Assembly (NCBI RefSeq): GCF_001431205.1
Contig: NZ_LGPC01000014.1
Span: forward strand, 135,674-199,673
Origin: Staphylococcus sp. NAM3COL9
GTDB lineage: Bacteria > Bacillota > Bacilli > Staphylococcales > Staphylococcaceae
Length of the DNA stretch: 64,000 nt
Direction of reading: 5' to 3'
Part shown: positions 12,324-22,180 of the stretch, piece by piece
Layout: each line of letters opens with the position of its first letter
How positions within the stretch are numbered: position 1 is the stretch's first letter
Notes under the pieces: generated by a model
The model's input: the letters and a program-made list of their open reading frames with translations, nothing else
Databases searched by the model: none
Told to the model about the DNA's origin: nothing
Program-made: the position numbers and the translations under genes

Positions 12324-13079
12324 TTAAGCGTTGAACTCTTCTTTAACCCATTCATAGCCTTCTTCTTCTAAACGTTTTGCTAATTCAGGTCCACCTGAAG
12401 TAACCACTTTACCCGCATACATAACATGTACATGGTCTGGAGTAATGTAATTTAATAGACGTTGATAGTGAGTAATAATTAATGCACCGAATTCTTCGCC
12501 ACGCATTAAATTGATACCTTTAGATACTACTTTTAGTGCATCGATATCTAAACCTGAGTCAATTTCATCTAAAATTGCAAATTTTGGTTCTAACATCATT
12601 AATTGAAGAATTTCATTACGTTTTTTCTCTCCGCCAGAGAATCCTTCGTTTAAATAACGTTGCGCCATATCTTGATCGATATCTAAACGATCCATTTCTT
12701 TATCTAATTTTTTGATGAATTGCATCAAATTAATTTCATTACCTTCTCCACGTTTAACATTAATTGCTGAACGTAGAAAATCTGCAGTTGTTACACCAGT
12801 GATTTCTGATGGATATTGCATTGCTAAGAAAAGGCCTGCTTTTGCACGTTCGTCAACTTCTAGTTCTAATATGTTAACGCCGTCTAATAAAACTTCACCT
12901 TTCGTTACTTCGTAGCTAGGGTGTCCCATGATTGCTGATGATAATGTTGATTTACCAGTACCATTTGGTCCCATTACAACGTGTATTTCATCTGTGTTAA
13001 TTGTTAAGTTAACACCTTTAAGAATTTCTTTATCTTCAATAGACACATGTAGGTCCTTAATTTCTAATGTTGATGGCAT
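12324..13079 (-). CDS. sufC: SUF ATPase SufC
   Basis: SufC is the ABC-type ATPase that drives conformational changes in the SufBCD scaffold. The Walker A motif is GPNGTGKST, the signature is [15 protein letters not shown] and Walker B is [13 protein letters not shown]. The H-loop histidine is in [10 protein letters not shown]. There are no membrane segments, as expected for this soluble ABC protein. It is the first gene of the operon, with a CGGAGG site and a TATAAT sequence a short way upstream. Confidence 0.97.
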   Translation of the reverse strand: MPSTLEIKDLHVSIEDKEILKGVNLTINTDEIHVVMGPNGTGKSTLSSAIMGHPSYEVTKGEVLLDGVNILELEVDERAKAGLFLAMQYPSEITGVTTADFLRSAINVKRGEGNEINLMQFIKKLDKEMDRLDIDQDMAQRYLNEGFSGGEKKRNEILQLMMLEPKFAILDEIDSGLDIDALKVVSKGINLMRGEEFGALIITHYQRLLNYITPDHVHVMYAGKVVTSGGPELAKRLEEEGYEWVKEEFNA

Positions 13080-13442
13080 ACATATTCCCTCCGTATTATA
13101 TGATATGTTTTTCTTATCTAGTTTATAATAATTTTAATCTACAGTCAAAAGACTGAGCCTTTGTTACATCTTCTAATTATAACGTAGTTATATTTGAATA
13201 TAAACCTTTTCAGGAGCTAAATTAAAATCGTTATTAAAACACAATCATTTTCGATAGGGATTCTCTGGTTTTCGTAACTGATAATAATAGGATCATTGTT
13301 CTCAATGCCTACAATCTTTTAAAATAAGAGTCACTGTTCATTTATATGTGATAAGCAATTTTTTTCTACTTTGGTTTTAATATTCTCATACTCACTTTTA
13401 TGCTATTATCATTTATGTATTTTCAATTAAAAGGAGACTATC
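13080..13442. promoter_or_regulatory. Divergent promoter region between sufC and popT
   Basis: These 363 bases hold no gene. On the minus strand a TATAAT lies about 20 bases before the sufC start. On the plus strand a TATGCTATTAT stretch near 13400-13412 could be the popT -10 region. I saw no clear terminator, riboswitch or operator. Confidence 0.4.
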
Positions 13443-14288
13443 ATGTCAAAAATAAAATGGTCAAATATTGTGAAGGGTTTTGCTATGGGAACAACTGATT
13501 TAGTTCCGGGAGTGAGTGGAGGTACTATTGCCCTCTTACTTGGTATTTATGACGACTTCATTCGTTCTATTAGCGGGCTTTTTTCTAAACGCTTTTTGGA
13601 AAGTTTAAAATTTTTAATACCCATTGGTTTAGGGATGGTCCTAGCTATAGGCTTATTAAGCAAAGTTATCAATTACTTACTTAATGAACATACAGTACCT
13701 ACAATGTTCTTTTTTGTTGGCTTAATTGCAGGTATCATTCCATATTTATTAAAAACTTCTCGCTTTAAACAAACTTTTAATATTAAACACTATTCACTTA
13801 TAGCTTTAGGCATCATTATAATTGTTGTCATTACTTTATTGAATAATGGCGATAAGCATGCAAGCGCAACACTAGAGCTCTCAACTGGCCTTTTTATTAA
13901 ATATTTTATTGCTGGTGCGTGTGCCTCTAGTGCTATGTTGCTTCCAGGTATATCAGGGTCATTTATGTTATTAGTGTTTGGAGTATACGGCACAGTAATG
14001 CATGCGCTCTCAGAATTTATTTCGCTAAACTTTAATGCCGTTCCTGTATTAATTTCTGTTGGATTAGGCGTTATTGCTGGTTTCTTATTTTCTAGTAAAA
14101 TCATCCAACACTTACTGACTTACCATACTTACTTAACCTATGCATTAATTATTGGTTTCGTAGTAGGTTCGCTTTATGCCGTATTTCCTGGCCTCCCGAA
14201 TTCTGTTTTATTATGGATTATTTCAATCATAACGCTAATTTGCGGCTTTATTATTAGTTATAAATTAGGAAGCACTACAAAAGATTAA
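13443..14288 (+). CDS. popT: DUF368 protein, probable undecaprenyl-phosphate translocase PopT
   Basis: This is a 281-residue polytopic membrane protein of the DUF368 family. DUF368 proteins were shown to return undecaprenyl phosphate across the membrane for cell-wall synthesis (PopT in Vibrio cholerae, with S. aureus homologues). The two inverted-repeat signatures are visible: GTTDLVPGVSGGTIALLLG at residues 16-34 and LLPGISGSFMLLVFGVYG near 165. The ATG has an AAGGAG site at good spacing. It is divergent from the suf operon and stands alone. The transport role is inferred from the family. Confidence 0.85.
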   Translation: MSKIKWSNIVKGFAMGTTDLVPGVSGGTIALLLGIYDDFIRSISGLFSKRFLESLKFLIPIGLGMVLAIGLLSKVINYLLNEHTVPTMFFFVGLIAGIIPYLLKTSRFKQTFNIKHYSLIALGIIIIVVITLLNNGDKHASATLELSTGLFIKYFIAGACASSAMLLPGISGSFMLLVFGVYGTVMHALSEFISLNFNAVPVLISVGLGVIAGFLFSSKIIQHLLTYHTYLTYALIIGFVVGSLYAVFPGLPNSVLLWIISIITLICGFIISYKLGSTTKD

Positions 14289-14498
14289 AATTGAAACATA
14301 CGTTTGATCCGCCGTCGATATTGCTCGATGACATTTTTAAAAGTCTTTTTCACAAAGTTTCCAGTGGCACAAAAAATAAATTCATTTTATTAAAAATGTA
14401 TAAATCTTGATAGTGGATAACTACACTTATTTTTTATATAATCAACTTTCAATCATTTTTAGATTGAATCAGAAAATATTGGAGGAATTAATTAATAT

Positions 14499-15527
14499 TT
14501 GGGAACCCTTATTAGTTTAATCACGTTTATCATTTTATTAATACTTACTGCATTCTTTGTCGCTTCAGAGTTCGCAATAGTCAAAGTTCGAGCATCGAGA
14601 ATCCACTCGCTTGCAACAGGTAATAACAAAAATGCACTTTCAGCACAAAAGGTAGTAACACACTTAGATGAATACTTAGCCGCCTGTCAATTAGGTATTA
14701 CAATTACCGCTCTCGGCATCGGTATGGTCGGCGAATCAACTTTTGAGTTTATGTTACACCCGCTTTTCAGTAGTTTAGGTTTATCAAATTCGATGATACA
14801 TGTCTTCACTTTAATTGGCGCTTTCGTAATTGCAACCTATTTACACGTTGTAGTCGGCGAAATGGCACCCAAGACAGTCGCGATTCAAAAAGCCGAACAA
14901 ATTACATTAATCATAGCTAAACCGATGATCATGTTTTACAAATTATTTTATCCATTTATATATATACTTAATGGTTCAGCACGATTAATTTTAAAAATGT
15001 TTGGTATGCAGCCTGCTAAAGAAAGTGAACTCTATCATTCCGAAGAAGAATTAAAATTATTGATTAAAGAAAGTCATGAAGGCGGAGAAATCTCTGAAAA
15101 TGAATTAACACATATTAATCGTGCATTTGCTTTTGATGAAATGACAATTAAAGATGGTTATATTGCTCTCTACAAAGTTTCAGTTATTGATATTAAAAGT
15201 GATGTAGATGAAACAAAAGCTTATATAAATAATGCGAATTACACAAGATTCCCCGTATTTAGAGATAATCCAACTCAAATTGTTGGCTATATACATGCTA
15301 AGGACTTTTTAAATGATGATTTAACGACACTTGAAGATATTACAAACGATATTCTAAAAGTAAGTCTTAATACTAAGTATCATTATGTACTAGAGCTGAT
15401 GAAAACACATCAAATCCACATTGCACTTGTCGAAGATAAAAATCGTAATCCAATTGGTATGATTACCATGGAAAATATTTTAGAAAATATAGTAGGTGAC
15501 ATTAAAGATGAGCATGATTTAGTCTAA
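14499..15527 (+). CDS. CNNM/CBS membrane protein, second copy
   Basis: This is another CNNM (DUF21) protein of 342 residues with about four N-terminal membrane segments and a CBS-pair region (YTRFPVFRDN, IVGYIHAKDFL, IALVEDKNRNPIGMITMENILE). As with the gene at 5893-6912, the C-terminal CorC_HlyC domain is absent. The start is TTG with a GGAGG site about 13 bases upstream, a longer gap than usual, so the start is less certain. It is likely involved in divalent cation homeostasis. It is followed by a strong terminator at 15566-15606. Confidence 0.82.
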   Translation: MGTLISLITFIILLILTAFFVASEFAIVKVRASRIHSLATGNNKNALSAQKVVTHLDEYLAACQLGITITALGIGMVGESTFEFMLHPLFSSLGLSNSMIHVFTLIGAFVIATYLHVVVGEMAPKTVAIQKAEQITLIIAKPMIMFYKLFYPFIYILNGSARLILKMFGMQPAKESELYHSEEELKLLIKESHEGGEISENELTHINRAFAFDEMTIKDGYIALYKVSVIDIKSDVDETKAYINNANYTRFPVFRDNPTQIVGYIHAKDFLNDDLTTLEDITNDILKVSLNTKYHYVLELMKTHQIHIALVEDKNRNPIGMITMENILENIVGDIKDEHDLV

Positions 15528-15565
15528 ATATAATCTTTAATTAAAACAGTATTTCAAACGTAGAC

Positions 15566-15606
15566 AAACCACCGATGAAGTTAAGCGACTTTGTCGGTGG
15601 TTTTTG
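15566..15606 (+). terminator. Terminator of the plus-strand CNNM gene
   Basis: AAACCACCGA (15566-15575) pairs with TCGGTGGTTT (from 15594), followed by a T-run. It lies about 40 bases past the stop codon at 15527. Confidence 0.85.
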
Positions 15607-15630
15607 CTGTAGTTTTTAAGTATAATCTTA

Positions 15631-15817
15631 TTATTTTATATGTCCGAGTCGTTTGGCTAAGACACGGTTACAGCCTTTCATATTGAAGAATGCTTCAAGC
15701 ACTAAATGAGTACTACCTGTTCAAGCGTCTTGTTAGAATCAAGATAAAGGCCTAAAACAAAATAACCCGAAAGTATATGTCCCATTACTTTTAAACCATT
15801 TAATGATATAAAAGCAT
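15631..15817 (-). pseudogene. Degraded GNAT acetyltransferase fragment
   Basis: On the minus strand one frame reads ISLNGLKVMGHILSGYFVLG and continues to a stop. A second frame then reads LEAFFNMKGCNRVLAKRL and ends at 15631. Joined, they resemble the acetyl-CoA-binding half of RimJ/RimL-type acetyltransferases (GY.LG ... EA...FN...CNRV.A). The frame change and the missing N-terminal half mark it as a pseudogene if the similarity is real. I base this on pattern only. Confidence 0.35.
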
Positions 15818-16214
15818 CACATAACCTCCGAGCTATTAAATAAAATATCAACAGCGAAAGTGATATTTTAGTGGTTTTATATATAATCCATACATAAACC
15901 TTCTATTATTATAGAAAGTTTACTATTCATTTGTTAGTTCTCCCATTGAAAATTAAATTAATTATTTTCTCAATCAATTTATTTCCGTTATTTATTTTAC
16001 TCACCTGAGGCCACTATTTCAAATATATGAGATAAGTGTACGTCACATGTTTCAATTATTTATTACAATTTATTTTATGAATTCTATACACAACAACTGT
16101 TCTCAAAAAATTTCATAAGTGTCTAATCACACCTAGCAGAATAAACTTGAATAATACATTCATATATAGTTGTCGGCACAAAGGCACCCACTTTTACTAT
16201 TTACAACAAATAAA

Positions 16215-16249
16215 AAGAATCCTCAAACCACTATGGTTTAAGGATTCTT
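16215..16249 (-). terminator. metNPQ operon terminator
   Basis: AAGAATCCT (16215-16223) pairs with AGGATTCTT (16241-16249), with an inner ACCA/TGGT pairing. A T-rich tail follows on the minus strand. It lies 15 bases past the metQ stop codon. Confidence 0.85.
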
Positions 16250-16263
16250 CATAAAGCTGGGTA

Positions 16264-17079
16264 TTATTTTGCTGGTACAACCGCACCATCATATTCTTTG
16301 TTGATATAGTTTTTAATTTCTTTAGATTGGAGTACGTCGACTAACGCTTTGATTTTCTCGTCATCTTTATGACCTTCTCTTACGCCAATTAAATTCGCAT
16401 AAGGATTGTCTTTTGCTTTCTCTAGAACAATCGAATCATCTTTAGGGCTTAAATCTTGATCAATTGCAAAGTTAGAATTAATAATCACAGCATCAGCATC
16501 TTCGTTTTGATAAATTTTAGGTAAATACTCTGCAGATTGTTTATTATTAAATTTAATATCTTTTTTATTTTCTACAATATCATCAAACGTAGCATTTTCT
16601 GTCTTAACGCCGCCTTTTAATTTAATAAGCCCTTCATCTACGAAGAATTTTAAGAAACGCCCCTCTTCAGCTGGGTTGTTTGAAACATATACCGTTGCGC
16701 CTTTAGGTAAATCTTTTAAACTTTTATGTTTTTTAGAGTAAACTGCCATTGGCTCCAAGTGGACGTTTCCTGCTGATTCCACTTTATATCCTTTGTCTTT
16801 CTTCTCTTTATTTAAATATGGTGTATGTTGGAAGAAGTTCGCATCAAGTTCACCTTTATCTAATAATTTATTCGGTGTTGTATAATCGTTAATCGTTTTG
16901 ATTTTTAATTTATAACCTTTATCTTCTAATAATGGTTTTGCTTTTTCTAATATTTCTGCGTGGGGTGCTGGTGAAGCTCCGACTGTAATTGTCTTATCTT
17001 TTTTATCTCCGCCACCGCCACAAGCTGCTAATAAAAGTGCTAAAGCTGCTACAGAAACTAAACTCAATATTTTTTTCAT
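16264..17079 (-). CDS. metQ: Methionine ABC transporter substrate-binding lipoprotein MetQ
   Basis: This is a NlpA/MetQ-family lipoprotein of 271 residues that captures methionine at the outer face of the membrane. A signal peptide ends in the lipobox LLAAC, making Cys20 the lipidated residue. It is followed by TITVGASPAPHAEILE and the family's KGYKLKIKTINDY and ADANFFQH-like (DANFFQHTPYL) regions. It is the last gene of the metNPQ operon, 25 bases after the permease gene. Control by the SAM riboswitch upstream supports methionine as substrate. Confidence 0.94.
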   Translation of the reverse strand: MKKILSLVSVAALALLLAACGGGGDKKDKTITVGASPAPHAEILEKAKPLLEDKGYKLKIKTINDYTTPNKLLDKGELDANFFQHTPYLNKEKKDKGYKVESAGNVHLEPMAVYSKKHKSLKDLPKGATVYVSNNPAEEGRFLKFFVDEGLIKLKGGVKTENATFDDIVENKKDIKFNNKQSAEYLPKIYQNEDADAVIINSNFAIDQDLSPKDDSIVLEKAKDNPYANLIGVREGHKDDEKIKALVDVLQSKEIKNYINKEYDGAVVPAK

Positions 17080-17104
17080 ATAATAAAGTCCCCTTTTTAA
17101 AAAA

Positions 17105-17800
17105 TTATCGTTTATCTATTTTATTTGTAGACCAATCACCAATAAATTGAATGATAAATACAATAATCAGTATTAAAACTGTTGATACAAATATGACGTC
17201 ATTTTGATTTCGTGTGAAGCCAGTTAAATACGCTAAGTTACCTAAGCCACCTGCACCAATGACACCCGCAACTGCTGTTGACCCAACTAAAGCAATTGCA
17301 GTAACTGTAATACCAGATATTAAAGCTGGCATTGCTTCTGGTAAAAGGACTTTTTTCACTACTGTCCATGTATTCGCACCCATTGACCAAGCCGCTTCGA
17401 TTACGCCTTTGTCAATTTCTTTAAATGCAATCTCAACTAATCTCGCATAGAACGGTGCAGCACTAATGATTAATGCTGGTAAAGCCCCAGTCGGTCCACT
17501 GATTGTTCCTAATATTAAACTTGTAAATGGAATCAACAAGAGTATGAGGATAATAAAAGGTATTGCTCTGAATAAGTTTACGATAAATGAAACTACACTG
17601 TAAAAGACTCTTGTCACTGGTGATTTACTTTTAGCTGATAAGAAGAGTAAAACACCTAGAGTCAGTCCTAAAACAAAAGCAAATGCTGTTGCTATTACTG
17701 TCATGTATATTGTTTCGTATGTTGCTAACCAAACTTCATCCCAACTGACATTTGGCATAGTAACCATCTCACGGAGTATGTCACCAAACGAATTACCCAT
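17105..17800 (-). CDS. metP: Methionine ABC transporter permease MetP/MetI
   Basis: This is a 231-residue integral membrane permease with about five to six hydrophobic segments. It carries the ABC permease EAA-like loop in [20 protein letters not shown]. Its start overlaps the metN stop by 8 bases, so translation is coupled. With MetN and MetQ it makes a methionine importer. Confidence 0.93.
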   Translation of the reverse strand: MGNSFGDILREMVTMPNVSWDEVWLATYETIYMTVIATAFAFVLGLTLGVLLFLSAKSKSPVTRVFYSVVSFIVNLFRAIPFIILILLLIPFTSLILGTISGPTGALPALIISAAPFYARLVEIAFKEIDKGVIEAAWSMGANTWTVVKKVLLPEAMPALISGITVTAIALVGSTAVAGVIGAGGLGNLAYLTGFTRNQNDVIFVSTVLILIIVFIIQFIGDWSTNKIDKR

Positions 17801-18821
17801 GCTTTAACACCTCCACTGAAACGCGTTGTGCTTCTAAATCATTTTTGAATTTTTCGAATTTTTCTGAATTCACTGTTGGTAAATGAACTACTAAAAATCC
17901 GATTGAACCGTCTTTCGTATGTTTAATATTAGCTTCCAATATATTTACATCAATGTTATGGGTCTTAGTTATGTATGATACTAGCGGCTCCGTAGTATTA
18001 CTCCCTGTGAAATTCAAGCGAACTACATAATCATTTTCATTTAATGATATTAAATCTGTGATAGATTCATCAAAATCATCGTCTAAATCATCTTTCACAA
18101 AGCGTTTTGTTACTGCATGTTGTGGGTTTTCAAAGACAGTTGTAACCTCGCCTTGTTCAATTACACGGCCACTTTCCATAACAGCGACTTCATCACAGAT
18201 ACGTCGAATGACATGCATTTCGTGTGTAATGATTACAATTGTTAAATTTCGTTCTTCTTTAATCTTTAACAATAATTCTAAAATTTCATCTGTCGTTTGA
18301 GGATCTAACGCACTTGTTGCTTCATCGCAAAGCAATACAGTAGGTTCATTAGCTAATGCACGAGCAATACCGACACGTTGCTTTTGACCGCCTGATAATT
18401 CAGATGGATATGCACTTTCTCTTCCTTTTAGTCCTACCAATTCCACTAGTTCTAACGCACGTTGCTTCGCTTCACGACGTGAAACACCAGCAATTTCTAG
18501 CGGAAATGTAATATTATTTAATACATTTCGTGACCACAGTAAATTAAAATGTTGAAAAATCATGCTCACTTTTTGACGTTTTTCTCTTAAATCTGATTTA
18601 GATAAATCACCTATCTTATCTCCATCAATAATTACGTCACCTGAAGTAGGTTGCTCGAGATTGTTCAAAAGTCTTACTAATGTACTTTTCCCTGCTCCTG
18701 AAAAACCAACTACTCCAAAGATTGAGCCTGATTGAATACTTAAATCAACATGATCTACAGCTAGTACGTCGTGTTTTTTTGTTTTGTACCTTTTGACTAT
18801 TTGATTTAATTCAATCATCAC
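17793..18821 (-). CDS. metN: Methionine ABC transporter ATPase MetN
   Basis: This is an ABC ATPase of 342 residues. Walker A is GFSGAGKST, the signature is [14 protein letters not shown], Walker B is [13 protein letters not shown] and the H-loop is IVIITHEM. Residues from about 265 form the NIL domain that binds methionine and inhibits transport when the cell is replete. It is the first gene after the SAM riboswitch (18851-19011). Confidence 0.95.
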   Translation of the reverse strand: MMIELNQIVKRYKTKKHDVLAVDHVDLSIQSGSIFGVVGFSGAGKSTLVRLLNNLEQPTSGDVIIDGDKIGDLSKSDLREKRQKVSMIFQHFNLLWSRNVLNNITFPLEIAGVSRREAKQRALELVELVGLKGRESAYPSELSGGQKQRVGIARALANEPTVLLCDEATSALDPQTTDEILELLLKIKEERNLTIVIITHEMHVIRRICDEVAVMESGRVIEQGEVTTVFENPQHAVTKRFVKDDLDDDFDESITDLISLNENDYVVRLNFTGSNTTEPLVSYITKTHNIDVNILEANIKHTKDGSIGFLVVHLPTVNSEKFEKFKNDLEAQRVSVEVLKHG

Positions 18822-18850
18822 ACTTGCCTCCTTGTATTACACTATCAATT

Positions 18851-19011
18851 AAAAAATGCTTTCCCTTTTATTCAGTGAAGAAAAGAGAAAGCATTAATCG
18901 CTTCTCTCATCTCCCAAAGTTAATAGTAACTTCATGTGAATTGGCACCATTTCTGATTCAGACGGTTGCCGGGCTTCAAAGGGCACATCCCTCCACCACT
19001 CTTGATAAGAG
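18851..19011 (-). promoter_or_regulatory. SAM-I riboswitch (S-box) with terminator, upstream of metN
   Basis: Read on the minus strand, the aptamer starts CTTATCAAGAG, then GGTGGAGGGA, GCCCGGCAACC and GGTGCCAATTC, and closes with GATGAGAG. P1 pairs CTCTTATC with GATGAGAG, so the aptamer spans 18904-19011. A terminator stem (AATGCTTTC...GAAAGCATT plus T-run, 18851-18895) follows, and part of it can pair with the aptamer's 3' side. High SAM should stop transcription before metN. Confidence 0.95.
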
Positions 19012-19066
19012 TATCATTTATTTAATTATTTTTAATCCTATCATCGCACTCATATTTCGTCAATAA

Positions 19067-19366
19067 CTATTTTAAATTTTCTAACAAATAAGGAACAGAC
19101 TGGAATGCGTAAATTCTTTTCTGCTCTTTTCCTTTAGACATCAACATGAGCACAGGTACAGATTGTATTTCTTGCGCTTGGCTAAAATTAGGATGAAAAT
19201 TCAAATCTATTTTTGTAATAGGTAGTTTCAAAATTTCATTTGCTATATCTAACATGCGTTCTGAAACTTTACAAGTTCCACACGTTGGTGTATAACCAAA
19301 TATTAGATATTTTTCTTTTTCTTTATGTTCGTGCACATCTGCACAGTATTCACTTGTTACATTCAT
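19067..19366 (-). CDS. Thioredoxin-like protein (YusE-like)
   Basis: This is a 99-residue thioredoxin-fold protein with a CGTC active site (residues 35-38, in TPTCGTCKV) and the cis-proline in QSVPVLML. Its start overlaps the upstream toprim gene stop in an ATGA arrangement, so the two are translationally coupled. The same toprim-thioredoxin pair (yusF-yusE) lies near gcvH in Bacillus, as here. The redox partner is unknown. Confidence 0.85.
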   Translation of the reverse strand: MNVTSEYCADVHEHKEKEKYLIFGYTPTCGTCKVSERMLDIANEILKLPITKIDLNFHPNFSQAQEIQSVPVLMLMSKGKEQKRIYAFQSVPYLLENLK

Positions 19367-19755
19367 GTTAATAAACTTACCCTTTCAGCTATATAATCTA
19401 ATTTTGCTTTAGCTACTTTTTCTGCATCTTTCACAGAAAAACCATGTTTTCGTAGTACTTTGGATAAATATGGTTTAGGGCATCTAGCAACCTCACAATA
19501 TTGTCTATCTATGCGTATGTGTTTACTTTCACTGAGGTATCGTTTGAACCATTTACGTATCTTTTCACCTTCTTTATCTGAATCCACAAGAATATATACT
19601 TGTTTATCATATAAAATTTCAACCATTTCATCGATTTTATCAATGCCCATAGTACCGTTCGTACATATGATATCGATTTGCTGATCAATAACTTGCTTTA
19701 CCCGTTTCTTGTCTGACTTGCCTTCGACAATAATCACTTGGTTTAGTATCGTCAT
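19363..19755 (-). CDS. Toprim domain protein (YusF-like)
   Basis: This is a small single-domain toprim protein of about 130 residues. The conserved glutamate is in VIIVEGKSDKKRV and the DxD motif is in YILVDSDKEGEKIRK. Toprim domains bind Mg2+ and act in nicking or strand transfer, and small versions resemble RNase M5. I place the start at the ATG after an AGAGGGTGG site; a GTG three codons earlier lies inside that site. It is coupled to the thioredoxin-like gene that follows. Confidence 0.85.
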   Translation of the reverse strand: MTILNQVIIVEGKSDKKRVKQVIDQQIDIICTNGTMGIDKIDEMVEILYDKQVYILVDSDKEGEKIRKWFKRYLSESKHIRIDRQYCEVARCPKPYLSKVLRKHGFSVKDAEKVAKAKLDYIAERVSLLT

Positions 19756-20062
19756 GACATCCACCCTCTAAATGTTGATAGTTGTTCAATCTACTTAGTT
19801 CTTCACAATACTTAGCGACTATAAACACAATTTACATATTCCTAATCTTATCTTATTATTGAAAATGATTTTTGTCATTTAAAGAAGCCTAATCAAATGT
19901 TCATTTTCTTAGATAATAACTGTTCTGTAGTTCTATTAAGCTATTGCTCTAATATATCTCACTTTATACATGGTTTGTTTTGACAAAAAACCATGTGAAA
20001 GAGATTATGCTCATTAAAAAAACTCCAAGATAGTCTATATCATGGAGTTCATACTTTATTTT
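19756..20062. other. Intergenic region upstream of the toprim gene
   Basis: No gene is visible in these 307 bases. A hairpin (ACATGGTTT/AAACCATGT, near 19969-19996) lacks a T-run and its role is unclear. The gcvH terminator is at the right end. Confidence 0.4.
20021..20049 (-). terminator. gcvH terminator
   Basis: AACTCCA (20021-20027) pairs with TGGAGTT (20043-20049), with a run of T on the minus strand. It lies just past the gcvH stop codon. Confidence 0.8.
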
Positions 20063-20443
20063 TTATTCGCCAATCATTTCTGAGTATTGCTCAGCTGATA
20101 ATAATTCATCTAATTGACTTTGATCGCTTAATTCAACTTTTACCATCCATGCTTTTTCGTATGGTGATTCATTTACGAATTCTGGGCTGTCTTCTAATTC
20201 TTCGTTAGACTCGACAACTTTCCCAGTAACAGGTGCGTAAAGTTCTGAAACTGTTTTTACCGATTCAACACTGCCAAAAGTTTCACCTTCGTTAATATCA
20301 TCGTCGACTTCTGGTAATTCAACGAATACGATATCTCCTAATTCACCTTGAGCATATTCAGTTATACCAATTGTTACTATATTTCCTTCAATTTTAACCC
20401 ATTCATGTTCTTTAGAATATTTAAATTCACTCGGTACTGCCAC
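20063..20443 (-). CDS. gcvH: Glycine cleavage system H protein
   Basis: GcvH carries the lipoyl arm of the glycine cleavage complex and, in Firmicutes, also donates lipoyl or octanoyl groups to other enzymes. The protein is 126 residues, with lipoyl-lysine Lys63 in [13 protein letters not shown] and the [10 protein letters not shown] motif before it. It stands apart from the other gcv genes, as is usual in staphylococci. Lipoyl synthase (514-1443) is a functional partner in this window. Confidence 0.96.
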   Translation of the reverse strand: MAVPSEFKYSKEHEWVKIEGNIVTIGITEYAQGELGDIVFVELPEVDDDINEGETFGSVESVKTVSELYAPVTGKVVESNEELEDSPEFVNESPYEKAWMVKVELSDQSQLDELLSAEQYSEMIGE

Positions 20444-20610
20444 AAGAATCCCCTCCTAAATGATTTTACATATTAATGATGCCATATGAAAAGCTTTCAA
20501 GCAACTATTTCTTGACAACATAATTCAATCAGATGTTTTCACAGCAATAGATGAAGCGTTTCCACAAATCTATTGTAACCACTTATTTAAATATAAATTT
20601 AAAATTTATT

Positions 20611-20964
20611 TTATAACCAAGTTTCCTTATATTGGTCTTCTTTAAATCCAACTGTAACTTTATTTCCTGAAATGGCTAGTGGTCTTTTAACTAACATACC
20701 GTTTGAAGCCAATAAATCTAACTTTTCATCATTCGTTAGATCTTCCAACTTATCTTTCAATCCAAGCTCACGATATTTTGCGCCATGTGTGTTAAAGAGT
20801 TTGTTAACATCAATTTCTGTCGCTTCAATAATATCTTTAAACTCTTTTTTAGTAGGTGTATGCTGAACGATATCAATAGGTTCAAAACTAACACCATACT
20901 CCTGTAAGAACTTAGCAGCCTTCTTACAAGTTGTACAATTAGGATACTGGTAAAATTTTATCAT
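20611..20964 (-). CDS. ArsC/Spx-family protein (YusI-like)
   Basis: The start is MIKFYQYPNCTTCKK, which follows an AGGAGG site; an earlier in-frame ATG has none. The 117-residue protein has a thioredoxin-like ArsC/Spx fold with a CxxC motif at Cys10 and Cys13 and the cis-Pro loop KRPLAISG. It could be a reductase or a small regulator. Its place beside gcvH matches Bacillus yusI. Confidence 0.82.
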   Translation of the reverse strand: MIKFYQYPNCTTCKKAAKFLQEYGVSFEPIDIVQHTPTKKEFKDIIEATEIDVNKLFNTHGAKYRELGLKDKLEDLTNDEKLDLLASNGMLVKRPLAISGNKVTVGFKEDQYKETWL

Positions 20965-21107
20965 TATGCTGTACCTCCTATGTCTAGTTAACACTAATAT
21001 ATCAAATTTCTACGTAAAACGCTCTTAATATCAAGCTGATTTTTTTAATAATGGCTAATTGTCAGTTATAATAGGCTTAATAATATCTAAAACAAAGGAG
21101 TTATACT

Positions 21108-21428
21108 ATGCAACCAATAAATTCTACAGACAATTTCAAAGAAACAATACAAAGTGATAATCCTGTCATTGTTAAATTCGAAGCAGGCTGGTGTCCAGAT
21201 TGCAAAGCCATGGATATGTGGATTGACCCAATCACTGAAAAATATAATGATTACCAATGGTTCACGGTAAATCGTGATGAATTAGAAGATGTAGCGTCTG
21301 ACAATGATGTAATGGGTATTCCAAGCTTGTTAGTTTTCAAAAATGGAGAAAAATTAGCACATTTACATTCAGCAAATGCAAAATCTCCAGAACAAGTTGA
21401 ATCATTTTTAGCAGAAACATTTAAATAA
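21108..21428 (+). CDS. Thioredoxin-family protein with CPDC active site
   Basis: This is a 106-residue thioredoxin-fold protein. The active site is WCPDCK (Cys29 and Cys32), unlike the CGPC of housekeeping thioredoxin, and the cis-proline lies in MGIPSLLVFKNG. The ATG has an AAGGAG site. It probably reduces disulfides in specific targets, but which ones is unknown. A shared terminator at 21476-21512 separates it from the opposing nitroreductase gene. Confidence 0.9.
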   Translation: MQPINSTDNFKETIQSDNPVIVKFEAGWCPDCKAMDMWIDPITEKYNDYQWFTVNRDELEDVASDNDVMGIPSLLVFKNGEKLAHLHSANAKSPEQVESFLAETFK

Positions 21429-21475
21429 ATCACAAAGTATTTTTGATGAAATTTGAGATATACATTTCAAAGATA

Positions 21476-21512
21476 AAAGGCCGCATTGAATTTTAAATTC
21501 AATGCGGCCTTT
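21476..21512. terminator. Bidirectional terminator
   Basis: AAAGGCCGCATTGAA (21476-21490) pairs perfectly with TTCAATGCGGCCTTT (21498-21512). It sits between convergent genes ending at 21428 (+) and 21575 (-). Confidence 0.9.
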
Positions 21513-21574
21513 ATTTATCTTAACAGTCGCTTAAATGACTGCTTATCTACTTTAATGCAATTATTATATAATAG

Positions 21575-22114
21575 TTAAAATTTATCAATTATATTATTTA
21601 CGTGACGTTTTCTATGCGGTACTTCATCTTCTACATCAGTTAGATACAAAAATCCAACTAAACTCTCATCATCTTTCACTCCAAATAATGCACGCATTTC
21701 AGGTTGAAATATATATGCTGGCGTTTTCCAACAGGTACCAATGCCGACTTCATGTAGTAGAAGCATTAAATTTTGAGTAAAAGCTCCAAATGCCATATAA
21801 TTTTCTAAATTTTCTTTTTGTCTTGGATCTTCTTTTAAGACTAGGGCTAGCATGCCCCCAAGATTTGTTGCTACATTATAATGATCTACTTGCTTTTTCT
21901 TCAGATTAGGAAAAGCAATTTCTGTAAGCTGTTTACTCATATCTCCTAATCTATCTTTAGCAATATGAACAACTCTCCACGGCTCTCGCATACCGTGATT
22001 AGGTGCATCAGTAGCTTGTCGAATAGCTTGATATAAAGCCGTATCATCTATATTCATATCTCTTTTGAACACTTTAATACTACGACGTTGTGCTATTGCA
22101 TCTTGCAGTTCCAT
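21575..22114 (-). CDS. Nitroreductase-family flavoprotein
   Basis: This is a 179-residue FMN-dependent nitroreductase-fold protein. RRSIKVFKRD near the N-terminus and HGMREPWRVVHI contact FMN in the family, and GIGTCWKTPAYIF is the usual C-terminal half motif. I use the ATG (MELQDAIAQRR) after an AAGGGCG site rather than a GTG that forms part of that site. The physiological substrate is unknown. Confidence 0.88.
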   Translation of the reverse strand: MELQDAIAQRRSIKVFKRDMNIDDTALYQAIRQATDAPNHGMREPWRVVHIAKDRLGDMSKQLTEIAFPNLKKKQVDHYNVATNLGGMLALVLKEDPRQKENLENYMAFGAFTQNLMLLLHEVGIGTCWKTPAYIFQPEMRALFGVKDDESLVGFLYLTDVEDEVPHRKRHVNNIIDKF

Positions 22115-22180
22115 ATAATATCGCCCTTTCACTATTGATAACTATTTTCAATTATAAGATAGGTCGAGTTTATTTTCAAA

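Larger units (their letters stand above)
15528..16263. other. Intergenic region with a degraded acetyltransferase-like frame
   Basis: This gap of 736 bases holds the terminator of the CNNM gene at its left end and the metQ terminator at its right end. Between them, about 15631-15817 on the minus strand reads as a broken frame resembling a GNAT acetyltransferase. I see nothing else coding in 15820-16210. Confidence 0.5.

Noticed and set aside
13790..14104. Minus-strand ORF inside popT
   Set aside because: It is a shadow of the clear DUF368 coding sequence.
19969..19996. ACATGGTTT/AAACCATGT hairpin considered as terminator
   Set aside because: No T-run on either strand and no transcript assigned; left as an unexplained inverted repeat.
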